NCBI RefSeq assembly: GCF_001012825.1
Contig: NZ_LCZJ02000019.1
Coordinates: 297,140-361,139 of the forward strand
DNA length: 64,000 nt
Direction of reading: 5' to 3'
From: Paenibacillus etheri
GTDB taxonomy: Bacteria > Bacillota > Bacilli > Paenibacillales > Paenibacillaceae
Shown here: positions 36,441-44,263 of the stretch, in pieces
Position numbering within the stretch: position 1 is the stretch's first letter
Layout of the letters: each line of letters starts with the position of its first letter
Translations under genes and position numbers: made by a program
Notes under the pieces: model-generated
The model's input: the letters and a program-made list of their open reading frames with translations, nothing else
Database searches by the model: none
What the model was told of the DNA's origin: nothing

Positions 36441-37406
36441 TCATGATCTTAGTTCACAAATTAATTCATGGGCGATTGCCTCTTCCGTCTCGGAAATATA
36501 CATAATTTTGTCCTTTAGTTTTTTCTCCAACATTTCGTTATAATTCGATAAAATGTATTTCAGCATCAAGGCACTTGTCTCTGACCACAGCCTGGATGCC
36601 TTGATCAATGGCTCAAAATATTTAGGGAAATCTATATCCTGCTGAATGGTCATTAAATAATCCAAGTACCTGCTGTAACATCTCCTACCATCGGCAACAT
36701 TGTTTAATCTTAATAACATAGGGTAAAATACCAGGCTATCGTATTTCTCAACTTCAAATCTAATGTGGGCCTCATCAATATCATCCGAGAATTTCCGCAT
36801 TTGCTCAAAATCGCTCAACCCATGACTGCCTGCAAACAGATCCCTTAAATTTTTGTTCATATTATCTTTCCAATCGTATTTTCCGCTTATTTCTTCAGAG
36901 ATTAAAAAGAAACGGGATGCGCCTTGAAAGAAAAGTTCAAAAGATATCCTCTCGGGTGTTTTACTGATGTATGGATCAATACAGATCAGACCATCGCTTG
37001 ATAAGCCGGTTAACAGCACAAAGTGACTGCCATGATATTTCTTGTAGATTCTATGCCATTCACAATAAAAGGGATCGATTTCCAAACCAACCATTCTGCC
37101 TTCTTGAAGCTCTTGATTTATAATATCCAAGAACCTGCTCGAATCTTTGAAGCAGTCGTAGAATTCAAGATAAATGCCGAAGTTATAAGATAGAGAAGCA
37201 AATAACTGATTAAAGCCAGTCCGATAAAGATCAATCCCCCATTCGGTTCTTTTCATGCCAAAGCTCCAGGTGTGGTCAAATACTTTGCGGTAATCATAAT
37301 TTTTCCACTGTAAATAGGTAATAAAGATATCCTGAATACAATTACTGTATAGATCATGTTTAAAATTAATCTTAATTTCGCATTTTTCAGATTTCAGATT
37401 ATACAT
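36441..37406 (-). CDS. BtrH-like acyltransferase (C39/papain-like N-domain)
   Basis: 321 residues. N-terminal half shows a Cys-His-Asp layout: HDLYSNCIQDIFITY (Cys about residue 23), YHGSHFVLLTGLSSDG (His) and LICIDPYISK (Asp). It resembles the BtrH N-terminal family. BtrH moves an aminoacyl chain from a carrier protein to an amine of the aminoglycoside. The C-terminal half is helical. Lies between the A-PCP gene and a free carrier protein, the expected donors. Function inferred from fold and context. Confidence 0.6.
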   Translation of the reverse strand: MYNLKSEKCEIKINFKHDLYSNCIQDIFITYLQWKNYDYRKVFDHTWSFGMKRTEWGIDLYRTGFNQLFASLSYNFGIYLEFYDCFKDSSRFLDIINQELQEGRMVGLEIDPFYCEWHRIYKKYHGSHFVLLTGLSSDGLICIDPYISKTPERISFELFFQGASRFFLISEEISGKYDWKDNMNKNLRDLFAGSHGLSDFEQMRKFSDDIDEAHIRFEVEKYDSLVFYPMLLRLNNVADGRRCYSRYLDYLMTIQQDIDFPKYFEPLIKASRLWSETSALMLKYILSNYNEMLEKKLKDKIMYISETEEAIAHELICELRS

Positions 37407-37445
37407 TAAGCATTCCCCTAATTTGTGTATTCGGTTTTGAATTCG

Positions 37446-39176
37446 TTATACTGGCAAGATTGAGAGTCTATGCTTAAGATAATCCGCTATCTCTTCAATC
37501 GTATTGAAAGCTTTAAAAACCAATTTTTCATCTTCGAATTCCATATCAAATTCGGCTTCAAAAGCAACAATGATACTGACAAAGGTAATAGAATCAATCC
37601 CCAGGTCTGAAAGCCTACTGTGCAAACTTAGTTCGTTGTTTTTATTTTCGCCCATTATATTTCTAAAAACGTCCAGGATTTTATTTTCAAATGTATTATC
37701 CGAAGTACTCCTAATCACGCTGGAAATAGCATTTGTTTTAAAATTGTTGATCATCTCCTTTCGGTCAATTTTCCCATTACTGGTGTGGGGAAAGTCCAAA
37801 ACCTTCAACATTCTGCCGGGAATCATATATTCAGGAAGCCTAAGCTGCAGATCATTAATGAATTCGTTTTCGTCTATTTCCTTTTGGCATTGATATAATC
37901 CAACCAAATGGCTTTCTTCCTGTTGATTTAGGCATATCACAACTGCCTGGTTTATATTTTCAAAAGAGCACATGGCTATTTCAATTTCTTCAAGTTCTAT
38001 GCGATGGCCTCGGACCTTCACCTGATGGTCTCTTCTGCCAAGAAACTCTATATTGCCATTCTCAACATATCTCCCCCGATCTCCGGTTCTGTAAATTCTG
38101 GTGTTGCCGTTTAAATTCACAAACGCTCTCGCAGTTAGTTCATCCTTATGGATATAGCCTCTCGCCAAACCGTCTCCGGAAATACAAATCTCTCCGATAT
38201 CACCGGCTCCCACTTTTTTTGAATTTTCATCCAAAATGTAGATAGAGGTATTTTTGATGGGTGTACCAATATGAATATGATCGCTATTCGTTAGGTCGCT
38301 TACCGTTGACCAAATGGTTGTTTCAGTTGGACCATACATGTTATATATTTTGGCATTTGTTTTTCTTTGAAGTTCTTGCAGTAAATTTAAAGGGAGTTTT
38401 TCTCCTCCTACAAGAATCTCGCTCACATGTCTCAAACATAATAAGTCAGGATCATATTTATATAAAAACAGCAATCGTGAAGGGGTAAATTGAAGCATGT
38501 CCGGTTTACTGTTTTTAATTAAATTAGTCATAAGACGGGGATTTTTCTGTTCATGCTCATTTGCCAATATAACCGTCAAGCCTTTGCAAATCGATAAAAC
38601 ACTTTCGAGGAAAAAAATATCAAACGTTGCAACCGTAAAACTGGCTATTGCCTTGCCTCGTGAAAAGTTAATAACCTCAGACATTCCGTCTATAAAATTA
38701 AGAAGAGATTTTCTGTAAATTTCCACTCCCTTTGGAACTCCGGTAGAACCGGATGTATACAGAATAAAGCCAATCTCTGAGCTAACAGCTTCGTTGGTTT
38801 CTTTTTTTTCGCTGTAATCCCCCAGGTTCTCAATAACAATCATTTTTTGTCCCAAACATCTATTACAATACTTTTCCTCGGTAATCATGAGATCTACTTG
38901 GCAATCCTCAAGAATATAATTGATCCTTTCCTCAGGATAGGCAGGATCCAAATACACATAGGGAACATTGATTTGCAAGGCTGCTACAGCCGCTAAAATT
39001 TGAACCGGGCTTCTGTCCAGAAAAATCCCTACAGGATTACAAATTTTTTCACATAACAAAGCATGCGAAATCATTCGTATACAATCGATCAAATCTTCAA
39101 AAGATAATCTTTCATTTTCAAAAATGATTTCACTGGTTCCGGGTATTATAAAATCTTTTGCGGGTACTTGATTCAC
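37446..39176 (-). CDS. Stand-alone NRPS adenylation-carrier protein (A-PCP)
   Basis: About 576 residues from GTG 39176 (MNQVPAKDFIIPGTSEIIFE) with AAGGAAGGTGG; a TTG nine codons upstream is also open. Adenylation motifs: A3 LYTSGSTGVPKGVEI, A4 ATFDIFFLES, A5 NMYGPTETTIWS, A7-A8 YRTGDRGRYVENG and RDHQVKVRGHRIELEEIE, A10 NGKIDRKEM. C-terminal carrier with LGIDSITFVSI. No condensation, epimerisation or thioesterase domain. It activates one amino acid (Asp in A4 suggests an alpha-amino acid) and holds it as a thioester for a trans-acting acyltransferase. First gene of the cluster. Confidence 0.93.
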   Translation of the reverse strand: MNQVPAKDFIIPGTSEIIFENERLSFEDLIDCIRMISHALLCEKICNPVGIFLDRSPVQILAAVAALQINVPYVYLDPAYPEERINYILEDCQVDLMITEEKYCNRCLGQKMIVIENLGDYSEKKETNEAVSSEIGFILYTSGSTGVPKGVEIYRKSLLNFIDGMSEVINFSRGKAIASFTVATFDIFFLESVLSICKGLTVILANEHEQKNPRLMTNLIKNSKPDMLQFTPSRLLFLYKYDPDLLCLRHVSEILVGGEKLPLNLLQELQRKTNAKIYNMYGPTETTIWSTVSDLTNSDHIHIGTPIKNTSIYILDENSKKVGAGDIGEICISGDGLARGYIHKDELTARAFVNLNGNTRIYRTGDRGRYVENGNIEFLGRRDHQVKVRGHRIELEEIEIAMCSFENINQAVVICLNQQEESHLVGLYQCQKEIDENEFINDLQLRLPEYMIPGRMLKVLDFPHTSNGKIDRKEMINNFKTNAISSVIRSTSDNTFENKILDVFRNIMGENKNNELSLHSRLSDLGIDSITFVSIIVAFEAEFDMEFEDEKLVFKAFNTIEEIADYLKHRLSILPV

Positions 39177-39229
39177 TGCATTCCCACCTTCCTTTATGAT
39201 CAATGTCCTGCTCGGTATACTTAATAAAA

Positions 39230-39243
39230 GTGAAATAAATCAC
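39230..39243. promoter_or_regulatory. Palindrome upstream of the cluster
   Basis: GTGAAATAAATCAC: 4-bp arms GTGA/TCAC with an AT centre, 54 bp before the A-PCP start, in an AT-rich stretch with sigma-A-like hexamers. Possible operator. Confidence 0.3.
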
Positions 39244-39440
39244 AATTGTAAAAATTGAAAAATATGGATCACCCAATGACACACCTAATTTCCCATATCG
39301 TTCCATTGATATTTACATCATATTCAATGAAAGCACTTTCTTGTAGTGTAAAATTCTAATAAAAGAGTGTACAAATCAAAGAAATAAAAAAGATAACTTA
39401 GTTTCATAGGATAAAAACCACCACAAGTAGTTATGAATGT

Positions 39441-39610
39441 TTATTGCCTCTCTCTTACTCTGAGCAATAAAAAAAGGATAGGCACAATCAATATGATGAA
39501 GGAAAAATGGGAGTAACCAGACTCTCTCTGAGATTATTCACGTTGTTAATGTTTTTCGGAAACATCGTGAGCATGAACATAATCGGATGATGCTCGTAAA
39601 TAAATGGCTT
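39441..39610 (-). pseudogene. Relic of a GerB-type germination permease C-terminus
   Basis: The reverse strand reads KPFIYEHHPIMFMLTMFPKN, then INNVNNL, and after a frameshift HFSFIILIVPILFLLLRVRERQ and stop. It aligns with the intact GerB at 45441-46547 (KPFIYGLIPIIYIIAMFPKN and INDLFKLGG). A dead second Ger locus at the edge of the cluster. Confidence 0.7.
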
Positions 39611-39654
39611 CTGATTCCTTTAAAACAGATGTGACAATCTCTATAAAGAACTTC

Positions 39655-39859
39655 ATGTGATCGAATCTTTTTTCAACAAATTAAACATTACCGTCGTTTG
39701 GCAACTCGCTATGACCCCGGTATATTCGGGTTTGATGGTTCTCTTCAATGAATATCGCTTAGGTTTTTTAACAGGATGTGATACTATTGTATTGGTTTAT
39801 TTTTTCATTCAACTTATTTGGAGGCGTATTATATCATGCGGCAAAACAATTTTGTAAGG
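39655..39859 (+). mobile_element. Relic of an IS5-type transposase C-terminus
   Basis: One frame reads IESFFNKLN, the next QQIKHYRRLATRYDPG. Joined, they give the (E)RFFNKxKxxRRxATRYDK block found at the DDE Glu of IS5-family transposases. Frameshifted, no ends identified. Confidence 0.6.
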
Positions 39860-39930
39860 GTACAACATTTAGGGGAAGACGCATAATTGACCCTATAAAC
39901 TGCGATTCCCCTTCAACTTAAAGGGGTTAA

Positions 39931-41298
39931 ATGCAAGTGCTACATCGAAATGAAGTTCACGCGTCACGATTCATCCTTTGGCTGAGCATATTGACGTTTT
40001 TCAGTGTTATGAACGAAACCATGTTTAACGTATCATTGCCGGATATTGCTGCTTATTTTGATATTGCACCGTCTGCGGCCAATTGGACCAATACCTGCTT
40101 CTCACTATCCTTCGCCATTGGTATCGCTATGTACGGCAAGATATCCGAACATACAGGCATGAGAAAGCTGCTGTTATTCGGTATGCTGGCCTACGGTTTC
40201 GGTTCCATTGTCGGCCTATTATGTCATACCTGGTATCCGGGAGTATTAATCGCGCGTTTTATTCAGGGAGTTGGCGCTTCGGCAGTTCCATCACTTATTA
40301 TGGTAATCATCGTCAAGATTGTCGAGCCGGAAAAACAAGGCAAGGCGTTCGGCCTGATTGGCTCTGTGGTTGCATTTGGGGAGGGGCTTGGCCCGGTCAT
40401 CGGAGGTGCGATTTCCGGCTATATTCATTGGTCCTTGTTATTTGCACTGCCATTGCTATCGCTGTTAGCCCTTCCTTTCGTATTACGGACACTTCCTGTC
40501 GAGACTTCGGAAAGAAGACCATTCGATATTACTGGCGCCGTTTTGCTATCTGTAGGCATTTTCTCGTTTGCGCTGTTCACGACGCTGTACCATTGGATTT
40601 ACCTGACTGCAAGTCTGGTTCTGTTCGGGCTTCTCGCTCTTCATATCCGCCGGAAACAGGCACCATTCCTGGAACCGTTCCTGTTTCGAAAGAAAAAATA
40701 TATTGCCGGTGTGCTCACCGGTGCTGTGCTGCTCGGCACGGTCGCAGGTTTCTTTGCCATGGTGCCTTATCTGATGAGAGCGGTGTACCATATGCCGACC
40801 AGTCTCATCGGAAGCGCCATTCTGTTCCCGGGCACATTGAGCGTCATCTTATTCGGGATGCTCGGCGGGATGCTGGCTGACCGCCGGGGCCTTATCGCCG
40901 CGATGTTGTCCGGGCTCGGTATGATTGTCGCCGGTTTTCTGATCGTACTCTTCTATACAGATCGTGCGCCTTGGCTTATTACATGTTCAATGATCCTGAC
41001 GTTTGGCGGTCTTTCGTTTGTGAAAACTGTCATTTCGGCAAGTGTCGCCAAGACGCTGGAACCGGATGAAGCAGGTTCCGGAATGGGCATGCTTAACTTC
41101 GCCTGTTTCCTTGCCGAAGGTATTGGTATTGCGGGTGTGGGCGGACTGCTGACGAAGCCGTGGCTAAACTCCCCCCTAATCGCAACCGTAACCATTCAAG
41201 AAGCCGCACTTTACAGCAATATGATGTTGATTTTTATTGCGCTCGTGACTTTTGGCGGCCTCCTGTTCGCCCTGTCGTACAAGCGCAATCTTCAATGA
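39931..41298 (+). CDS. Tet(L)/Tet(K)-like MFS antiporter
   Basis: 455 residues, 14 predicted helices. Characteristic blocks: AANWTNTCFSLSFAIGIAMY, GKISEHTGMRKLLLFG (motif A), ARFIQGVGASAVPSLIMVII, GKAFGLIGSVVAFGEGLGPV (motif C), FPGTLSVILFGMLGG and LGGLSFxKTVIS-like GGLSFVKTVISA. These closely follow plasmid Tet(L)/Tet(K), which export tetracycline-metal complexes and exchange Na+/K+ for H+. Whether it confers resistance is unknown; it may export the cluster's own product. On the opposite strand to the cluster and more GC-rich than it, so probably of separate origin. RBS AAAGGGG. Confidence 0.88.
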   Translation: MQVLHRNEVHASRFILWLSILTFFSVMNETMFNVSLPDIAAYFDIAPSAANWTNTCFSLSFAIGIAMYGKISEHTGMRKLLLFGMLAYGFGSIVGLLCHTWYPGVLIARFIQGVGASAVPSLIMVIIVKIVEPEKQGKAFGLIGSVVAFGEGLGPVIGGAISGYIHWSLLFALPLLSLLALPFVLRTLPVETSERRPFDITGAVLLSVGIFSFALFTTLYHWIYLTASLVLFGLLALHIRRKQAPFLEPFLFRKKKYIAGVLTGAVLLGTVAGFFAMVPYLMRAVYHMPTSLIGSAILFPGTLSVILFGMLGGMLADRRGLIAAMLSGLGMIVAGFLIVLFYTDRAPWLITCSMILTFGGLSFVKTVISASVAKTLEPDEAGSGMGMLNFACFLAEGIGIAGVGGLLTKPWLNSPLIATVTIQEAALYSNMMLIFIALVTFGGLLFALSYKRNLQ

Positions 41299-41344
41299 TT
41301 TACTGCTCTAGGGATTTTCCGGAGCTTCATTGATTAGAACATGT

Positions 41345-41381
41345 AGCCTCCAAGTCCATTTCAATAATGGTTTTGGAGGCT
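41345..41381 (+). terminator. Terminator of the MFS gene
   Basis: AGCCTCCAA/TTGGAGGCT stem followed by TATTTATACTTATT, about 50 bp past the stop. Confidence 0.75.
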
Positions 41382-41674
41382 TATTTATACTTATTGGGGG
41401 ACTGCTGGTTTACTTGATCAATCTTCCTTACAGCTTAAACATCCTGAATGGCTTTGAGCTCTACTGTCACATCTCATCTATTTATTCAATATCATCAATA
41501 TTAGACACTCCACATGTGTCGATTCCCGTCACTTAAACACGAATATGTAACTTTAACATTGTGGCTACTCTCACTTCAACTCTCCGCTGTACCAGTATGT
41601 GCGATACGCATCAGCTTGCAACTTTAATAGCTTCTTTCAATATCTACAATAATGAGGCTTGATCAATCCATACT
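41382..41674. other. Intergenic, no gene seen
   Basis: Only short spurious frames between the MFS terminator and the methyltransferase relic. Confidence 0.4.
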
Positions 41675-41813
41675 CTAAGACACCGCTTTGGCCAGTAAGT
41701 AGAACCGGTGCTGTGTCACCTCAAAGTAACCTTGCCGTTCAATAAGCTGATGAATGCTGTATAGCTCATCCCTATACTTAGCAACTTCAAAATCAGGAAC
41801 CTGCCACGGAGTC
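41675..41813 (-). pseudogene. Relic of a SAM-dependent methyltransferase C-terminus
   Basis: The reverse strand reads TPWQVPDFEVAKYRDELYSI, then HQLIERQGYFEVTQHRFYLLAKAVS and stop, matching the usual ending of Bacillales class I methyltransferases (VPDxxxxxYRxxLxxIHQxIxxxGxFxxxxxRFLIEA). The rest of the gene is missing; it joins the right repeat copy through a short spacer. Confidence 0.6.
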
Positions 41814-42157
41814 CGGAAACATTTTCGAGTCCCGAATTCTCTCTTCTAAACTTAAATCACCCCATATAACGATTAATGGAAGATCAAGTTTTTCGCTTAA
41901 GTACTGAAGGTATCCATCGGTCTGCGGCCAATCAAACAATTGTTTTTTAGTCGTATCTTCTGGATCTCCATCGACTCGCATATGGACAAGCTTGATTAAT
42001 ATGATAGCCGTGAAGGGCTACAAGCGCCGTTGCGATACTATCTACCCCACCCGACACATTGACATGAACTTCATCATTCATGAAGCGGGAGCATCTCTGA
42101 AGGCAACTCAGTAAGTACATACTGCTCAGCTGCACGACTAATATCTACCGGATCCAC
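41793..42157 (-). pseudogene. PP-loop (PAPS reductase-like) pseudogene, right copy
   Basis: Better preserved than the left copy. GTG at 42157 with AGGAGGAC begins VDPVDISRAAEQYVLTELPS, then a frameshift to NDEVHVNVSGGVDSIATALV and a second to MRVDGDPEDTTKKQLFDWPQ, SEKLDLPLIVIWGDLSLEER. Same lesions as the left copy. Confidence 0.75.
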
Positions 42158-42261
42158 TTTATGTCCTCCTACAGGCACAAAAAAACCATGGAACGCAATA
42201 AGACACCAAACAGGTGTCTATCGTCTCCATGGCAAAATAAGCCTTAATATTTATGAACTGG
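41832..42261. repeat. Direct repeat, right copy (430 bp)
   Basis: Same orientation as 19903-20327. Shared edges are CCGAATTCTCTCTTC on the left and AATATTTATGAACTGG on the right. Recombination between the copies would remove or circularise about 21.9 kb holding the cluster and the MFS gene. Confidence 0.93.
42179..42232 (-). terminator. Strong terminator, right copy
   Basis: Same nested hairpin as at 20245-20298 with a seven-T run on the reverse strand. It lies just before the GTG of the PP-loop pseudogene, so originally it was either the end of the upstream transcript or an attenuator. Confidence 0.8.
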
Positions 42262-42424
42262 TTGTGTTCCAGTACAACTCCAACTCTGTCGAATCACTAA
42301 CGACAAGAGAAAATTCGATGAATCATAATATAATATAATTACCAAATTTACAAATATTCGTCAATAAACTGCAATTTACTACAGAAAAATGATTTTTCTA
42401 ACATTATAACCTTTTAATCAAATA

Positions 42425-42820
42425 TTATTCTCTCTTTTCTTTACTTAAAAGATCAGCCAGCTCTACAGCATTCTTATCTTTTAAATCCAGCATTTTTTCG
42501 CTATTACTATTTTTAATCAGAAATCCATTTTTGGCTTTAAGATCCATATATAGGCTGAAATCGACAATTTCAGAATCAGCGTAAGTAACAGTCATTCGAT
42601 AGGATGGTGGACCCACATCTACAGCACCGCGTACTTTTTTAACAGTTCTTATAGCGTCTTCGAAGATGCGAATACTTTCACTGTCAGTGTAAGTGATTTC
42701 CGTTGTTTCGGACACAAGACTAACGCTAACAATCTCTTGCGTGGGTTTGACTAATACAAAAACTAAAATTAATATCAATATAATTATCAGTGAAATTGAA
42801 ATGATGCTAATTTTTTTCAT
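42425..42820 (-). CDS. Small exported/membrane-anchored protein, unknown
   Basis: 131 residues. One N-terminal hydrophobic helix (IISISLIIILILILVFVLVK), then an outside domain with EITYTDSESIRIFEDAIRTV and YRMTVTYADSEIVDFSLY, reminiscent of YhfM-like or DUF5301-like domains in Bacillales. GAGGTAG ribosome site. Follows the broken gene at 42877-43346. Confidence 0.7.
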   Translation of the reverse strand: MKKISIISISLIIILILILVFVLVKPTQEIVSVSLVSETTEITYTDSESIRIFEDAIRTVKKVRGAVDVGPPSYRMTVTYADSEIVDFSLYMDLKAKNGFLIKNSNSEKMLDLKDKNAVELADLLSKEKRE

Positions 42821-42845
42821 AACTACCTCCTTACTGAAGAAAGAT

Positions 42846-42867
42846 GGAGACTGATCATTCAGTCTCC
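42846..42867 (-). terminator. Hairpin between two small genes
   Basis: Perfect 9-bp stem GGAGACTGA/TCAGTCTCC, loop TCAT. The T-run is weak (CATCTTTCTTC on the reverse strand). Confidence 0.55.
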
Positions 42868-42876
42868 ATAATAAAT

Positions 42877-43346
42877 TTATAACTCATTTGAGTATGTGTT
42901 GGCAATTTCATTAAGTAAATTATCCCTAACATTATTATCTCGTGTTATAAAAGTTCCTAGTTTATTAGTAGTTTGAGTTTCTTTATATCTATCATTTATC
43001 ATCTTTATTTTTTGTGATCCAGATTCGAATAAACTATTTGATTCAAAGTGTAATAATCTTGTAGATCGCCTGTATCGTAAAAAGTTGCTATATGCTTTCT
43101 ATTTTCAAAATCATCTATTGGTGATGCAATAACTACGAGGTCTGAATAATTTGATAATTCCGATAATGTGCCATAGCTTTCATATTGCGTTTCAACGTTA
43201 ATCTCATTTTGATTAGAAGTATATGTGTTGAAGGAAGCCATTAACGCAGGTCCTCCATAGAGTGATCTTAACTCACTAAGATCGTAGCTTGAAGGAGTGT
43301 TGATGTCTCTATTGAGAGATGGATTTTTCCCTTCAGTCATTAGCAA
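42877..43346 (-). pseudogene. Truncated, frameshifted gene of unknown function
   Basis: Reading from 43346: MLMTEGKNPSLNRDINTPSS ... LSELSNYSDLVVIASPIDDF ... YSNLDHKK then stop at 43005. A -1 shift in the A6 run at that stop opens IKMINDRYKETQTTNKLGTF, ITRDNNVRDNLLNEIANTYS, NEL, ending at 42877. No export signal or ribosome site at the start, so the 5' end is lost where it meets the OLD-nuclease relic near 43355. Looks like a Bacillales lipoprotein of unknown role. Confidence 0.55.
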
Positions 43347-43363
43347 TGTACTAAGTTGAGCAC

Positions 43364-43610
43364 TTGCATGTCAGCCATATGATGCGTACTTTAAATCCGA
43401 TGATTCCCGATTTAGAAAATGATCCTAGAATCATCATGCTTCACCTTGGCGGTATCACATTAAAAGACTGGGTGTCTTCAAACTATCTTAAAACATTAGG
43501 GATTCCTGAAGTCCACATATATGACCGCGATGAAGGTGCTCAACCAAAAGTACATAAAGGAAGTAAATATGGTTAACAGCAAGGGGAATGGTTCAACTGC
43601 TTTTAATCGC
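43364..43610 (+). pseudogene. Relic of an OLD-family nuclease TOPRIM domain
   Basis: LHLGGITLKDWVSSNYLKTL, GIPEVHIYDRDEGAQPKVHK, then after a frameshift VNSKGNGSTAFN. This matches the C-terminal TOPRIM region of ATP-dependent OLD/AAA endonucleases (defence or phage-related). N- and C-terminal parts are missing. Confidence 0.6.
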
Positions 43611-43957
43611 TGTATCCGTTCACGATTAAAATGGTGGAGATTATGGATATGCTTCAAATCTGGAGTTTCTACTTCTCGTACTGTCAAAGAATCATTTAGT
43701 TAAGTTCCACTGCGGAATGGCTGAACATAGGTGGGCAGGGTTACGAGGGTATTTCGTCTTTCGCACAGATCTCCCAAGTAACCTCATCCAACGTACGCTA
43801 GCCTTCTATGAAGTTCGTGTTCCCCAAACCGGAGATTTGTCACTGGCTTACTTCAGATTCCACCTCACGGTGGACACCTTTGCCTTAAGCTTATGGCTAC
43901 TACTGCTTTTGCCATTCGGACTTAAACCTATAGATAGCGCACATGTCAGGCTCACAT
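43611..43957. other. Non-coding region with no recognised gene
   Basis: A short plus-strand frame at 43717-43959 has unlikely composition (RHxxL-type, many Leu/Pro) and no ribosome site. It may be leftover of a mobile element; not assigned. Confidence 0.35.
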
Positions 43958-43992
43958 AAAGAAGAAGCCGCGATATACGCGGCTTCTTCTTT
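43958..43992. terminator. Perfect 15-bp hairpin
   Basis: AAAGAAGAAGCCGCG/CGCGGCTTCTTCTTT with loop ATATA. It is next to the GH30 relic's stop (on the minus strand it follows that gene), so probably the surviving terminator of the lost glycosidase gene. Confidence 0.75.
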
Positions 43993-44006
43993 ATCACCTT
44001 TTATGT

Positions 44007-44144
44007 CTAGGAGACCTTCCCATGCCATTTGTATGTCATAGCGGACTTACCTGGAATGGTAACGTTAAAGCTTTGGCTTCCCCACTGGATTTTTACATTC
44101 CGTGGAGAACTGGAAGAACTATAAGAATTGGGCACGACAAAAAC
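44007..44144 (-). pseudogene. Relic of a GH30 glycosidase C-terminus
   Basis: VFVVPNSYSSSSSPRNVKIQ, WGSQSFNVTIPGKSAMTYKW, HGKVS and stop. The WGSxxFxVxIPGxSxxTxxW pattern is the last beta-strand pair of GH30 xylanase/glucosidase proteins. Frame closed by a stop just upstream; 45 residues remain. Confidence 0.6.
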
Positions 44145-44263
44145 TTACTAAAATGACCTGTTTAGGGCTATATCCCGTCTTAGACGTAGTTGTGTTCTTA
44201 AACATCAATCGTGTGAAGTATGTCCAACAACCATGATCACACTTAATTATTGAACATGAGACA

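Noticed and set aside
20554-39176. Classical NRPS, PKS or lanthipeptide cluster
   Set aside because: No condensation, ketosynthase, thioesterase, LanB/C/M or Cys-rich precursor; the only NRPS part is one A-PCP didomain.
40083-40880. Plus-strand 265-codon frame inside the MFS gene
   Set aside because: Out-of-frame shadow of the GC-richer MFS gene; no start context.
42179-42261. S-box (SAM) riboswitch ahead of the PP-loop gene
   Set aside because: The nested hairpin with seven T is a terminator, but no S-box core or conserved junction sequences are found upstream of it.
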